Positions 1 to 9,907 are shown, numbered from the stretch's first letter. The stretch: DNA of 64,000 bases from Jutongia hominis (GCF_014384965.1 NZ_JACRSW010000027.1:350454-414453); one strand, 5' to 3'. Made by a program: numbers and translations. The notes: generated from the letters alone by a model not told the origin.

Positions 1-393
1 GAGATGATTCAGGTTACAAGAGATCACAACTATATGCTTCGTTTACAGGAAATGGTAAACAGCGGTCAGATGAGTTTACAGGAAGCACAGGCAAAGAAAC
101 AGAAAGAAGCTTTGATCAGCTTTTTGGGAATTGGAAATGTCAGTCTGATGGATGTCAATGATACACCGTTTGAGATGCAATACGGAGATGTTGTGATGCT
201 TTGCAGCGATGGGATCACTAAGACATTACCGGATGGACAGATCAAGGAGATCATTAACAATCCTAACGTATCTATGCAAAAGAAAGCAGAGAATTTAGTA
301 ATGGCAGCAGTGCGTCAGAATACGCATTCGCAGGATAATACGTCCGTTGCTATTTTACAATATAAAGAAACTACAATTACAAGAGAAAGATAG
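1..393 (+). CDS. PP2C-type Ser/Thr protein phosphatase, C-terminal part (5' truncated by window edge)
   Basis: This is the C-terminal half of a PP2C/Stp1-family metal-dependent phosphatase that removes phosphate from Ser/Thr. The reading frame is open to the first base, so the gene begins before the window. Visible PP2C motifs are VTRDHN, the core GDVVMLCSDGITKTL with its metal-binding Asp, and near the end SQDNTSVAIL, matching the family's final D-N motif. It lies 52 bp upstream of an FHA gene and heads a run of Ser/Thr kinase and FHA genes, so it is probably the phosphatase that reverses those kinases. Only about 130 residues of a usual 240-250 are present. The family call is secure; the partner kinases are inferred from position. 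Confidence 0.93.
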   Translation, partial: EMIQVTRDHNYMLRLQEMVNSGQMSLQEAQAKKQKEALISFLGIGNVSLMDVNDTPFEMQYGDVVMLCSDGITKTLPDGQIKEIINNPNVSMQKKAENLVMAAVRQNTHSQDNTSVAILQYKETTITRER

Positions 394-445
394 AAGAAAG
401 CTTATAAAGTTTTTCGTTCTGTCTATTCGGAAAAGGAGAATTACT

Positions 446-1303
446 ATGAACTTATGCAGATGTGAAAATGGACACTTTTATGACAAAGAAAAGTACGCTA
501 CATGCCCTCATTGCGCAGCAGGCGTGCAAACAGCAGAAGATGTGACACAGGCTTTTGTAACAGAAGAATTAGATGGTGTCGGAGCAACGGAACCATTAGA
601 TCCATCCGATTTTAACACAGGAGGATTTAATAATAATGATACAGGAATGGGAAACATCCAGCCACAGAATGTCAATGTGACACAGAACGGCAGCCAGCAG
701 TTTATGCGGGATGCATCGGAAACTGTTGCAACAGGAAATAATGCTTTTAGTGGCGGCGTTGCAACAGGTGTTGAGATCCAGACAGCGCCGGTTATGAATA
801 ATGTGGCAGCAGATGATGAGGATGATGATCATACAATTGGTATTTATGACTATCAGGAATTATTTACACCGGAAACTTCATCTGCTACAGCAAAAACCAC
901 AGCAGCTTCTAATGTACAAATGCCGTCAACACCACAGCCGGTAACAACTCCTTGCACCGGCTGGCTTATCGCAATCAACGGTAACCATTTAGGACAGGAT
1001 TTCCATCTGAAAGTCGGCAAGAACTTTATTGGACGAGACAGTAAGATGGATGTTGCATTAGTTGGAGATAAGAGCGTATCAAGAAACAAACACGCAATCG
1101 TTGTCTATGAGCCAAAGCAGCATTTATATCTGGTACAGCCGGGTGAATCAAGCGAATTAGTTTATCTGAATGATGAAGTCGTATTAAGTCCGATGAAATT
1201 AAAAGCATATGACAAGATTACGATCGGTGAAGTCAATCTGATCTTTATGCCGCTTTGCGGAGAGCAGTTCAACTGGACAGACATTTTGAAACACAGATCA
1301 TAG
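446..1303 (+). CDS. FHA-domain protein with N-terminal zinc-ribbon-like motif
   Basis: A 285-residue cytoplasmic protein. The first 30 residues carry a CxxxxxxF...CPHC knuckle like those on the neighbouring kinases. A long acidic, Asn/Gln-rich linker follows (about residues 35-165), then a C-terminal FHA domain with GRD and SVSRNKHA, the usual phosphothreonine-contact positions. The later NG(T/S) motif is replaced by a divergent loop, so binding may be altered. The ATG at 446 is chosen because AAAAGGAG lies just upstream at 431-438; an upstream in-frame start has no ribosome binding site and overlaps the phosphatase gene. It probably reads out phosphorylation by the local kinases. The FHA fold is clear; its ligand is unknown. 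Confidence 0.88.
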   Translation: MNLCRCENGHFYDKEKYATCPHCAAGVQTAEDVTQAFVTEELDGVGATEPLDPSDFNTGGFNNNDTGMGNIQPQNVNVTQNGSQQFMRDASETVATGNNAFSGGVATGVEIQTAPVMNNVAADDEDDDHTIGIYDYQELFTPETSSATAKTTAASNVQMPSTPQPVTTPCTGWLIAINGNHLGQDFHLKVGKNFIGRDSKMDVALVGDKSVSRNKHAIVVYEPKQHLYLVQPGESSELVYLNDEVVLSPMKLKAYDKITIGEVNLIFMPLCGEQFNWTDILKHRS

Positions 1304-1318
1304 CGAGAGGTGAGAAAT

Positions 1319-2443
1319 ATGAATCGAGCTGCAAAGACAATTCGTGTACTTGGTGGTTTGTGCATGATCGTAAGTCTCTTTTTCGTGATCGCACCTTTGA
1401 CTATCATACGACAGGAAAACTATAGTGACCAGAATTATACGGCATGGAAATACATCACACAGTACGCCGGTGACAGTAAGAAACAACTGATCATTCTTGG
1501 CATTTGTATTCTGCTTCCGATGTTGCTTGCTTTGGTAGGCGGTGTGATCGGTATTGTCGGCGGAATCCGTCAGAATCTCAGTGGGATCTTAGCGATTCTT
1601 GTATGTGCATGTTATATCCTGCTTGCCGTCAAAGGCAGTATCTTATGGCCAAAAGCCAAAAATGATGCACAGGAATTCTTAAACGGATGGGCTTTATATG
1701 CTTATCTGGCATCATCAGGAATCGCAGCGGCATTAGGAGTAGCAGGGTTCTTTGTAAAACCTCGTTTGCAAAAGAAAAAAGATCTTGTGATACCGGATGT
1801 GGAAGAGATTCGTAAGGAACAGATTGAATCAAAGTATACCTTCTTAGATGAAGCAGATCCGTCTAACCAGCCGGTGTCAGATCAGCCAGTCATGCCGCAG
1901 AACATACCGGGAGACAATGGCATGATGCCGGATGCAAATATTCCGGCTCAGCCAATCATGCCACAGAATATACCGGGAGACAATGGCATGATGCCAGATG
2001 CAAATATTCCGGCTCAGCCAATCGCACCACAAAACATACCGGGAACTGTTGCAGAGCCACAGGATATGGTAACAGAAGCTCTGATCGAGGAGGAAGAACC
2101 GGTCGCAGCACCATACCAGCCGGGTGTACCAAGAGGTGTGTTAGTCGGTATACGCGGAATGTATGCCGGTGCCGAGATCCCGTTTCGGGCAGAAGAATCA
2201 ATCCGGTTAGGACGCGATGCAAGTAATGATCTGGTCTTTACCGATGCACCGAGAGTCAGCAGACATCATTGTATGATCACATGGCATGAAAGCAAACAGC
2301 AGTATGGTTTTTTGGATCGTTCCAGCAATGGAAGCTTTATTCACGGACAGGCGGACTGCCTTCCACAGAATATCGAGATCATGTTACAGCCCGGTACAGT
2401 GATCGATATCGGAGATGAAGATAACGAATTTAGATTGGAGTAA
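1319..2443 (+). CDS. Membrane protein with four TM segments and C-terminal FHA domain
   Basis: A 374-residue protein with four hydrophobic segments in the first 160 residues, then a Pro/Met/Asn-rich linker and a canonical C-terminal FHA domain (LGRDASNDLVF, RVSRHHC, SSNGSF). The linker contains two near-identical 26-residue repeats built on MPQNIPGDNGMMPDANI. The same plan of four TM segments, repeat linker and FHA recurs in the genes at 17300 and 20056, so these are paralogues. The ATG at 1319 is preferred to the GTG at 1310 because AGAGGTG lies about 5-9 bases before it. It probably anchors phosphorylated partners at the membrane. The architecture is clear; function is inferred. Confidence 0.88.
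   Translation: MNRAAKTIRVLGGLCMIVSLFFVIAPLTIIRQENYSDQNYTAWKYITQYAGDSKKQLIILGICILLPMLLALVGGVIGIVGGIRQNLSGILAILVCACYILLAVKGSILWPKAKNDAQEFLNGWALYAYLASSGIAAALGVAGFFVKPRLQKKKDLVIPDVEEIRKEQIESKYTFLDEADPSNQPVSDQPVMPQNIPGDNGMMPDANIPAQPIMPQNIPGDNGMMPDANIPAQPIAPQNIPGTVAEPQDMVTEALIEEEEPVAAPYQPGVPRGVLVGIRGMYAGAEIPFRAEESIRLGRDASNDLVFTDAPRVSRHHCMITWHESKQQYGFLDRSSNGSFIHGQADCLPQNIEIMLQPGTVIDIGDEDNEFRLE
1895..2042 (+). repeat. Tandem repeat of about 78 bp in the FHA protein linker
   Basis: Two nearly identical consecutive copies encode the peptide MPQNIPGDNGMMPDANI plus flanking residues, followed by a partial third. The frame is kept, so this is a protein-level linker repeat that can change length by slippage or recombination. 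Confidence 0.8.
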
Positions 2444-2446
2444 ACT

Positions 2447-4759
2447 ATGGCAAGTGAATTATGTATGAATTGCTTTAGTGTCAAAGGCAAATATGAAGTA
2501 TGCCCCTTCTGCGGATATGCAGAGGGGACACCTCCAAGCCAGCCGCACTATTTAGTTCCGGGAACTATTCTTGGAAATCATTTTATCGTAGGTACCGTGA
2601 TCGGTATGGGTGGTTTTGGTATCACCTACAAATGTTATGATACGACATTAGGCGTGATCGTAGCAGTCAAGGAATTTTATCCGGCAGGACTTGTAAACCG
2701 TGCACCGGGAGAAAGAAGAGTCGGCTTACTGTCAGGAGAGAAAAAGACACAATATCAGGAACAATTAAAACGTTTCATGGTAGAAGCACAAAGTATTGCC
2801 CAGTTTGGCAAGGCAAAAGACATTGTAAATGTCTATGATTATTTTGAAGAAAACAATACTGCTTATATCATCATGGAATACATTGATGGTGTGCTTTTAA
2901 AAGATTACTTAGAAAAGCAGGGCAGAATTCATGATATGGATACGGTATTAAGTATTATCACACCGGTTATAGAAGCAGTGAAAAAGATTCATGCGAAAGG
3001 AATCATTCACAGGGATATCAGCCCGGACAATATCTTTATCGCAGGAGATGAATCCGTTAAGGTCTTTGACTTTGGTGCGGCACAATTAAACAGTACCAAA
3101 GAAGGTATGGCAGGCGAAAAGGTGATCAAAGTCGGTTATTCCGCACCGGAGCAATACCGTGACCGGAGTAAACAAGGGTATTATACCGATATTTATTCAA
3201 TCGGTGCGATCCTGTATCAGATGGTTACCGGAATCAAACCGGTAGAATCGACAGAGCGTGAATATAAAGATGAATTAAAATCCCCATTGGAATTAGGAAT
3301 CAAGATAGATAGTAACTTTGACCGTGCGATCATGGAAGCATTGGCGGTCAAACCGGAGCTCCGCTTCCAGAATATCCAGCAGTTATCGGATGCGATCGAA
3401 GGAAAAAGGATTGCAGAATATCCGAAAGTCAAGTTAAAAAAGAGAAAGAGAAAAAGAAACTGGATGATCGGACTTTCGGTTTCCCTGACATTAGCAATCC
3501 TCGTTGTGATCGGGCTTTTCCAGACGGTCTGGAAGAAGACAAATCCATTGATCGATTCATCGATCAAGTCAGAGGAAGTCGTAGTATGGGTTGACAATGC
3601 AGATGTAAAAGAGGAGATCAACAGCGATATTGCAGAAGTATTTTCCGAACCGGTCAGCGGCGAATCAGAAGAGCTGACAAAGATCAAAAAGGAAAATGCA
3701 AAAGTCAGAGATAAGATCAAAGTCGTAGATGTCACAACAGAGACATCTTATGGAACGATGGATGCAGCATTACAGGCAACGAAAGGAACGAAAGAATTCC
3801 CGGATATGTTCTTATCGGATCGGGTTGCTGATCCAGAGCAGTATTCGCTTACTTCCTTAAAAGATATCTATGATACGATCGATACTTCGCAATATCTGTA
3901 TATGTCACAGTATCCGACGTATTTTAAAAACTATAAAGAAATGCCGACAGCTTTGGATGTCTTACAGCTTTATGTTTATGACACATCTGCCATGGATGAG
4001 CAGATAAAAAAGAAAGCAGGAATGAGCAGCAGTTCTTTTGCTGACCGCAAAAAAGATACGATAGAGATCAAAGATGTGATCGAAGCAAATAATGAGCAGG
4101 AGATTACATATTCAGATGCCTACTTTAGTACGATTGCAACATTCTTAACCAATCGGGAAGGCTTTGATTATAAGAAAGGCACATTAAATTTTGATGGTGC
4201 ATTTGCGGGAAAGATGACACAGTTTAGCACAATGAACCAAAAAGCAAACGGCAAGCCATGGATCTTTGACGGCAAACCATCCGGATTATATGGCAGCAGT
4301 GCTCTTGCCGGTGCCGGGTACCGTTCTAAACTAAATGGAAGCAATGATGCATTAAAGCAGTTAGCGTATGTCACATATGCAGCCACTGTAGATGATAAAA
4401 TGCTGATCTCATATGCAGATAAATATGCGATTTCGGCAAAGTCCGATAAGAACAGTCAGCTGATCTGTAAGAGACTGCTCTGGTGTCTGCTTGACCAGTC
4501 GGATGTAAAGGTCAGTGCAAATGATGCATATCCGATCCGTAAGCAGAAATTTGAGACATTCTTCCAGACAGGAAACAATGCAAGACAGACTAAGATCAAG
4601 AAACTGATCGACCGTTCACAGGCTTGCATTCTGCTTGGAAAAGGAACCGGTAATATCAGCAATTATGCGAACAGACTTACAAATTTTGATCGTGCTGCCG
4701 GATATACCGAAAAAGAGATCAACGATATCTGTGCAACATATCTTGGAGAACAAAAATAA
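2447..4759 (+). CDS. Membrane Ser/Thr protein kinase with zinc ribbon and solute-binding-like ectodomain
   Basis: A 770-residue PknB-type kinase. Residues 1-30 hold a zinc ribbon (CMNC...CPFC). The kinase domain (about 45-320) has an intact glycine loop GMGGFG, ATP lysine K75 in VAVKEFYP, catalytic HRDISPDN (H188, D190, N195), DFG at 208-210 and SAPEQY. A basic stretch and one TM segment (about 339-362) follow. The outer 400 residues lack PASTA repeats; segments such as KEFPDMFLSD and PSGLYGSSALAGAG resemble the fold of ABC-type extracellular solute-binding proteins, though only weakly by eye. The kinase is predicted active and may sense an external ligand. The start has TTGGAG upstream and lies 3 bp after the preceding stop, implying an operon. 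Confidence 0.9.
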   Translation: MASELCMNCFSVKGKYEVCPFCGYAEGTPPSQPHYLVPGTILGNHFIVGTVIGMGGFGITYKCYDTTLGVIVAVKEFYPAGLVNRAPGERRVGLLSGEKKTQYQEQLKRFMVEAQSIAQFGKAKDIVNVYDYFEENNTAYIIMEYIDGVLLKDYLEKQGRIHDMDTVLSIITPVIEAVKKIHAKGIIHRDISPDNIFIAGDESVKVFDFGAAQLNSTKEGMAGEKVIKVGYSAPEQYRDRSKQGYYTDIYSIGAILYQMVTGIKPVESTEREYKDELKSPLELGIKIDSNFDRAIMEALAVKPELRFQNIQQLSDAIEGKRIAEYPKVKLKKRKRKRNWMIGLSVSLTLAILVVIGLFQTVWKKTNPLIDSSIKSEEVVVWVDNADVKEEINSDIAEVFSEPVSGESEELTKIKKENAKVRDKIKVVDVTTETSYGTMDAALQATKGTKEFPDMFLSDRVADPEQYSLTSLKDIYDTIDTSQYLYMSQYPTYFKNYKEMPTALDVLQLYVYDTSAMDEQIKKKAGMSSSSFADRKKDTIEIKDVIEANNEQEITYSDAYFSTIATFLTNREGFDYKKGTLNFDGAFAGKMTQFSTMNQKANGKPWIFDGKPSGLYGSSALAGAGYRSKLNGSNDALKQLAYVTYAATVDDKMLISYADKYAISAKSDKNSQLICKRLLWCLLDQSDVKVSANDAYPIRKQKFETFFQTGNNARQTKIKKLIDRSQACILLGKGTGNISNYANRLTNFDRAAGYTEKEINDICATYLGEQK

Positions 4760-4782
4760 GCTACAAATGACGGAGAAAGATT

Positions 4783-7155
4783 ATGGCAAAAATAGAACAG
4801 CTGGAACCGACAACGTATCTGGGCAATATCAACAGTACCGATACCAGACAGGCAAACCGATTGATCATACTGGCAAACGGAGAAATGTATGAATACGATC
4901 TGAGTCTTTTTGACAAAGACCGGTTGTATTTTGGTTGTGATGAAGCAAACTGCGACATTACAATTCCGGCAGGCAATGTTGTATCCCCTGTGCATGGCAA
5001 GATCAAGATGACTGGAAGTGATATGTATATTGCTGATATGGGAAGCACAACCGGTACATGGATTTTAGAAAACAACACCTATATCCGAATGGATGCAAAA
5101 CGTTATTATCATAAGAATGCAGCCGACATGATCCTGCGTATCGAATCACCGGATCATAATACAGGAGCATCGGTTGCGATGATCTTTACAAATTCGGAAA
5201 ACAAAAGTGCCTGGAAGTGCGTACCGTTACAGGAAGGGATCACAACGATCGGACGAGATCCAAGGAATACGATCGCACTTGACAGCAGCAGTTTTTCAAG
5301 AAAACATGCAGCGATCAAGAAAGAGTATGGTCAATATATGATCGCTGATTATAGCAGTACGAACGGTGTCTATGTCAATGGTGAGCGTGTCATGGGAAGC
5401 TGTCAGGTCGGTGAAAAAGATCTGATCCAGATTGCCAATTCTTTATTCTTTATCCTGAATGGCCAGCTTTTGTACCAGAATGCGATGAACGGTATCTCGC
5501 TTTCGATGCAAAATGTAGATAAGATTGTAGGTTCTAACAAGAACCGAAAGAAGATCTTAGACCGTGTCTTTTGTGATATCGGAAGCAATGAGTTCGTAGC
5601 AATCATCGGTGGTTCCGGTGCCGGAAAGACAACGGTTATGAATGCCATGAGTGGTTTTGACAGCGAGATTACCGGCAAGATCTTTTGTAACGGAATAGAT
5701 TTGCAAAAGAACTTTAACACGATGAAAAACATGATCGGTTTCGTGCCACAGCAGGATATCATTTATGAAAATCTGACATTAAAAAAGATGCTTTACTATA
5801 CAGCTAAAATGAAGATGCCGCCTGATACGAGTAAGTCAGAGATGCTTCTTCGTATCACAAAGGTATTGCAAATGGTTGACTTAGAAGAACATGCACAAAC
5901 TTATATCCGAAAGTTAAGCGGAGGTCAAAAGAAGCGAGCCAGTATCGCAGTCGAGATGCTTGCAGATCCCGGACTTTTCTTCTTAGACGAACCGACATCG
6001 GGACTAGATCCCGATACCGAACAAAGTCTGATGCATACCTTAGCAAAACTTTCTAAGACCGAAGGTAAGACGATCATCATGGTAACCCACACGACACAGA
6101 GCATTCATCTGTGTGACAAAGTCATTTTCATGGGACCGGGTGGAAAGATCTGTTATTGTGGTGCCCCATCGGAGATCACTTCCTACTTCGGGAAAAAGGA
6201 TCTCGTAGAAGTATATGACGAGCTTGCCGGCAATGTGGATAGCTGGAACCGTCTGTATTTGCAAAATTATATCGAAGAATACAGACAGAAAGCGCAGACA
6301 CCGCAGGAAAGACCGACACCAAAGAAAGCAGCAAAGCAGGTATCTGCGATCAAGCAGTTAGGAGTGCTTACCGCCAGATATTTTGAACTGATCTGGAACG
6401 ATAAGCAAAGGCTGACGCTTTTACTGATGCAGCCGCTTTTGATCGCACTTTTGCTAAAAGTCGTTGCAAAGTCCGAGACTTTTAAAGTCTTTGGTGCGAC
6501 ACAGTCGATCATGTTTGCGTTATCGTGCTCCGGTATCTGGATCGGACTTTTCAATACGATTCAGGAGATCTGTAAGGAACGACCGATCTTAAAACGTGAA
6601 TACATGGGAAATTTAAGGCTTTGGACATATATCATTTCCAAATATATCGTACAAGGGGTGATCTGTCTGACGCAGGCGACGATCCTGACAACGGTTTTCC
6701 TGTGTCTGATGAAACATGCACCAAAGAAAGCCCTCTTTATGCCGACACCGCAGTTAGAGATCTGGGTAACGATGTTTCTGACGATCTATGCTTCGGCAGC
6801 CATGGGACTGATCGTATCGGCAGTTGTCAGAAATGGCGACCGGGCAATGGCGATCGCACCGTTTGTCCTGATCATACAGTTACTCTTCTCCGGTGTTCTC
6901 TTCGAATTGAAAGGAATGTCAAAGAAGATTTCATTAGTAACCGTAAGCCGCTGGGCAATGGAGGGTCTTGGCAATATAACGAATTTAAATGCACTCGACA
7001 GCGGAATACCGAACCAGCCGGTGCAGCACAATGATTTCTACAACAGAGGCTTGGGGCATCTGGCACACACCTGGGAAATCCTCGGTGTCGTGGCTGTGAT
7101 CTGCGGAATCATCAGCGTGATCATGCTCCACAATCTGAAGAAAGATAGAAGATAG
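4783..7155 (+). CDS. FHA-ABC transporter: two FHA domains, ATPase and membrane domain in one chain
   Basis: A 790-residue half-transporter of ABCG-like layout. FHA1 (about 30-110) is divergent, with SPVHG where SRxH is usual. FHA2 (about 140-225) is canonical (IGRDPRNTI, FSRKHA, SSTNGVYVNG). The ABC ATPase has Walker A GGSGAGKTT (276-284, K282), signature LSGGQ (378-382) and Walker B LFFLDEP (D402, E403). The C-terminal third is an ABC2-type membrane domain with about six hydrophobic segments. FHA-ABC fusions are known, for example mycobacterial Rv1747, where kinase phosphorylation controls transport. Its place between a kinase and a secreted protein suggests phospho-regulated export. Substrate is unknown; ATPase and FHA calls are secure. 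Confidence 0.93.
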   Translation: MAKIEQLEPTTYLGNINSTDTRQANRLIILANGEMYEYDLSLFDKDRLYFGCDEANCDITIPAGNVVSPVHGKIKMTGSDMYIADMGSTTGTWILENNTYIRMDAKRYYHKNAADMILRIESPDHNTGASVAMIFTNSENKSAWKCVPLQEGITTIGRDPRNTIALDSSSFSRKHAAIKKEYGQYMIADYSSTNGVYVNGERVMGSCQVGEKDLIQIANSLFFILNGQLLYQNAMNGISLSMQNVDKIVGSNKNRKKILDRVFCDIGSNEFVAIIGGSGAGKTTVMNAMSGFDSEITGKIFCNGIDLQKNFNTMKNMIGFVPQQDIIYENLTLKKMLYYTAKMKMPPDTSKSEMLLRITKVLQMVDLEEHAQTYIRKLSGGQKKRASIAVEMLADPGLFFLDEPTSGLDPDTEQSLMHTLAKLSKTEGKTIIMVTHTTQSIHLCDKVIFMGPGGKICYCGAPSEITSYFGKKDLVEVYDELAGNVDSWNRLYLQNYIEEYRQKAQTPQERPTPKKAAKQVSAIKQLGVLTARYFELIWNDKQRLTLLLMQPLLIALLLKVVAKSETFKVFGATQSIMFALSCSGIWIGLFNTIQEICKERPILKREYMGNLRLWTYIISKYIVQGVICLTQATILTTVFLCLMKHAPKKALFMPTPQLEIWVTMFLTIYASAAMGLIVSAVVRNGDRAMAIAPFVLIIQLLFSGVLFELKGMSKKISLVTVSRWAMEGLGNITNLNALDSGIPNQPVQHNDFYNRGLGHLAHTWEILGVVAVICGIISVIMLHNLKKDRR

Positions 7156-7213
7156 CAATCATAAAGAACGATAAAGCATAAAGTAACGAAGGGTTACGGA
7201 AAGGAAGAAAACT

Positions 7214-9889
7214 ATGAAGATAAGACAGAAAAGAGTGCTGGCATATGTGCTGGCGGTGGTGATGGTGCTGAATTTGTGTGCCGTGCCGGCACGAGCAGAG
7301 GGAGAAAGTGGAAATTCAGATGCTAATGCACACAACTGGACGTATGCAAGATCAGATAATAATACTATTACTGCCAGTTGTTCTGATTCTGGATGTGTAG
7401 AATCTGTAACGATTCAATTAGGCAATACGGATGAGATTTATGATGGAAAAGAGCATCCTGCGATAATTGTTGCAACAACGGTAAGTGGAAAGAATAGCAC
7501 GTCAATAACAGCAACTAAAGACAGTTCTGTTAAGACACAATTGGAAGATATGGGGATTAAACTTGCAATACAATATCAGAAGAAAGTTACAAATGATACA
7601 TATGTTAATTTGGGTGAGGGGAAAAGTCCTACAGATGCAGGAACTTATAAAGTAATTGCAAGTGTTGAAACGAGTAGTAGTGGATCTGAAAATACTGCAA
7701 GTGTTCAAAATGATGGTACTCCAATTTCGATAGAAAAGGAATTTACAATTGAAAAAGCATCTATAACACCTGCATTTCAATTTGGCTGGACTAGTGAATG
7801 GACACAAGGAGATACAAATATAAAATTACCGGAATTGGCAGAATGCAGCAATCCGGGAAATGGTACGGTGACGTATAGTGTGAAAAAGAAGTCAGAGCCA
7901 GATACAGAATATAAAGAATTGACAGAAACAGATTTGCAGAATTTAGATCCGGGCGAATATACGATCAAAGCAATTGTAGCAGCATCAATGAATCATAGTG
8001 CAGGAGAAACAGCTACAACATTAAACTTTACAGTAACAGCTAAGAAAGCGATAAAAGTTACAGTAGCTATGGATGGCTGGATTTTTGAAAGTGAAGCAAA
8101 TTCTCCAAGTACAATCATTAAAGCTGGAAACGATGATATAACAACGAAATATGCATCAGGAGATTTTGTTTATTCATATTACACAGATGCAAATTGCACA
8201 AAAGAAACGACAACAGCTAATGGTGCAGCGAAAGACGGAGAAGTACCCAAGAATGCAGGAACGTATTATGTAAAAGTAGTAGTTCCAGTGAAAGATACAT
8301 ATGCATCAGGAGAAGATACTGCTAAATTTACAATTGCGAAGGCAACCATAAAACCTACTATCAAAACAGATTGGTCAACAAGCTGGACGCAAGGAGATGA
8401 AAATATAGAATTTCCGGAAATAGAGAAAAATCCAGAAAATGGTGAAGTGACTTATTATGCAAAAAAGCGAGAAGAAGATGATACAAAGTATAATAAACTG
8501 ACAGATGTATCTAAATTGAGAAACTTAGATGCAGGAGACTATACATTAAAAGCAAAAGTAGCAGAGACAGATAATTATAAAGATGGTGAGGATACGTGTG
8601 ACTTTACGGTAACAGCTAAGAAAGCGATAAAAGTTACAGTAGCTATGGATGGCTGGATTTTTGAAAGTGAAGCAAATTCTCCAAGTACAATCATTAAAGC
8701 TGGAAACGATGATATAACAACGAAATATGTATCAGGAGATTTTGTTTATTCATATTACACAGATGCAGATTGCACAAAAGAAACAACAAAAGCTAATGGT
8801 GCAGCGAAAGACGGAGAAGCACCAAAGAATGCAGGAACCTATTATGTAAAAGTAGTAGTTCCAGTGAAAGATACATATGCATCAGGAGAAGATACTGCCG
8901 AATTTACAATTGCGAAGGCAACCATAAAACCTACTATCAAAACAGATTGGTCAACAAGCTGGACGCAAGGAGATGAAAATATAGAATTTCCGGAAATAGA
9001 GAAAAATCCAGAAAATGGTGAAGTAACTTATTATGCGAAAAAGAACGAAGAAGGTGCAGACTACGTAAAATTGACAGATGTCTCTGAATTGAGAAACTTA
9101 GAGGTAGGAGACTATACATTAAAAGCAAAAGTAGCAGAGACAGATAATTATCAAGATGGTGAGGATACGTGTTACTTTACAGTAACAGCAAAGAAGGATA
9201 ATCCATCCCCATCTAATAACCCATTAGATCCATCACCCTCACCGACAAAAAATCCGTTGCTACCATCTACACCTGCACCAACACAGCAGACGGAAACACC
9301 AACCCCAACAGCGACTCCGATTCCAGAGATTACAATCAATGGAAAAAAAGTTAAGAACAATCAGACATTTGCTGTATCCATAAGAAATAAAATAACAGTT
9401 AGTGCCAATGCCAAGATCAAATTGATTCCTCAAGGCAAAACGAGTCAAAAGAAATGCTTGAAGGTTAGTGTTAAGAATAAGCAGGGAACGATTAAGGTAA
9501 ATGATTATAGTGCGAAAAAGATCAAGGTTGTTATAAAAAAAGGAAATAAAAAAATAGCGATTTGGATCAAAACAGAGATTCCAACACCGAAATTTACGGT
9601 TAAAGTGAATGGTGCAAAAAACAAATTTACTTTAACAATTAAAAATAAGGCAATAGCTAAGAAAATAGGCTGTTATACCGTAGAAGCAAAAAATAAAAAT
9701 ACAAAGAATAAGTATGTATATATTGATACAAACAAATTTAAGCTGATTGGTGCAGGTGGAAGAAAATATCCAAAAGGGAAGTATGGATTCAGAATCACTT
9801 TTTGGAGTACGAGAAAACCTGTTAAAAATGGCAAGCTTCTTAATAAATATAAGCATCAAAGCAGCGAATTTTATTTAACAGTCAAATGA
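7214..9889 (+). CDS. Large Sec-secreted repeat protein with Pro/Thr-rich linker
   Basis: An 891-residue surface or secreted protein of unknown function. It has a clear signal peptide with cleavage likely after VPARA (about 29). Beta-rich modules with motifs such as DAGTYKV and NAGTYYVKV resemble bacterial Ig-like repeats and include two almost identical 192-residue units (about 275-466 and 467-657). A Pro/Ser/Thr linker of the cell-wall-spanning kind follows (about 660-705), then a Lys-rich C-terminal domain (706-891). There is no LPXTG sortase signal, so retention may rely on charge. It sits inside the kinase/FHA run, directly after the FHA-ABC transporter, which makes it a candidate partner or ectodomain ligand. 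That role is inference only. Confidence 0.82.
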   Translation: MKIRQKRVLAYVLAVVMVLNLCAVPARAEGESGNSDANAHNWTYARSDNNTITASCSDSGCVESVTIQLGNTDEIYDGKEHPAIIVATTVSGKNSTSITATKDSSVKTQLEDMGIKLAIQYQKKVTNDTYVNLGEGKSPTDAGTYKVIASVETSSSGSENTASVQNDGTPISIEKEFTIEKASITPAFQFGWTSEWTQGDTNIKLPELAECSNPGNGTVTYSVKKKSEPDTEYKELTETDLQNLDPGEYTIKAIVAASMNHSAGETATTLNFTVTAKKAIKVTVAMDGWIFESEANSPSTIIKAGNDDITTKYASGDFVYSYYTDANCTKETTTANGAAKDGEVPKNAGTYYVKVVVPVKDTYASGEDTAKFTIAKATIKPTIKTDWSTSWTQGDENIEFPEIEKNPENGEVTYYAKKREEDDTKYNKLTDVSKLRNLDAGDYTLKAKVAETDNYKDGEDTCDFTVTAKKAIKVTVAMDGWIFESEANSPSTIIKAGNDDITTKYVSGDFVYSYYTDADCTKETTKANGAAKDGEAPKNAGTYYVKVVVPVKDTYASGEDTAEFTIAKATIKPTIKTDWSTSWTQGDENIEFPEIEKNPENGEVTYYAKKNEEGADYVKLTDVSELRNLEVGDYTLKAKVAETDNYQDGEDTCYFTVTAKKDNPSPSNNPLDPSPSPTKNPLLPSTPAPTQQTETPTPTATPIPEITINGKKVKNNQTFAVSIRNKITVSANAKIKLIPQGKTSQKKCLKVSVKNKQGTIKVNDYSAKKIKVVIKKGNKKIAIWIKTEIPTPKFTVKVNGAKNKFTLTIKNKAIAKKIGCYTVEAKNKNTKNKYVYIDTNKFKLIGAGGRKYPKGKYGFRITFWSTRKPVKNGKLLNKYKHQSSEFYLTVK
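8035..9183 (+). repeat. Two tandem copies of a 576/573-bp coding repeat
   Basis: The segment 8035-8610 is repeated almost base for base at 8611-9183, in frame, encoding two units of 192 and 191 residues. Differences are a few substitutions and one codon lost near 9050. The high nucleotide identity points to a recent duplication or ongoing gene conversion. Confidence 0.9.
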
Positions 9890-9907
9890 AAGTGAGGAAA
9901 GACGAAT

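Noticed and set aside
3217..3735. Antisense frame of 172 codons inside the first kinase gene
   Set aside because: Shadow of a well-supported kinase; no ribosome site and no recognisable motifs.
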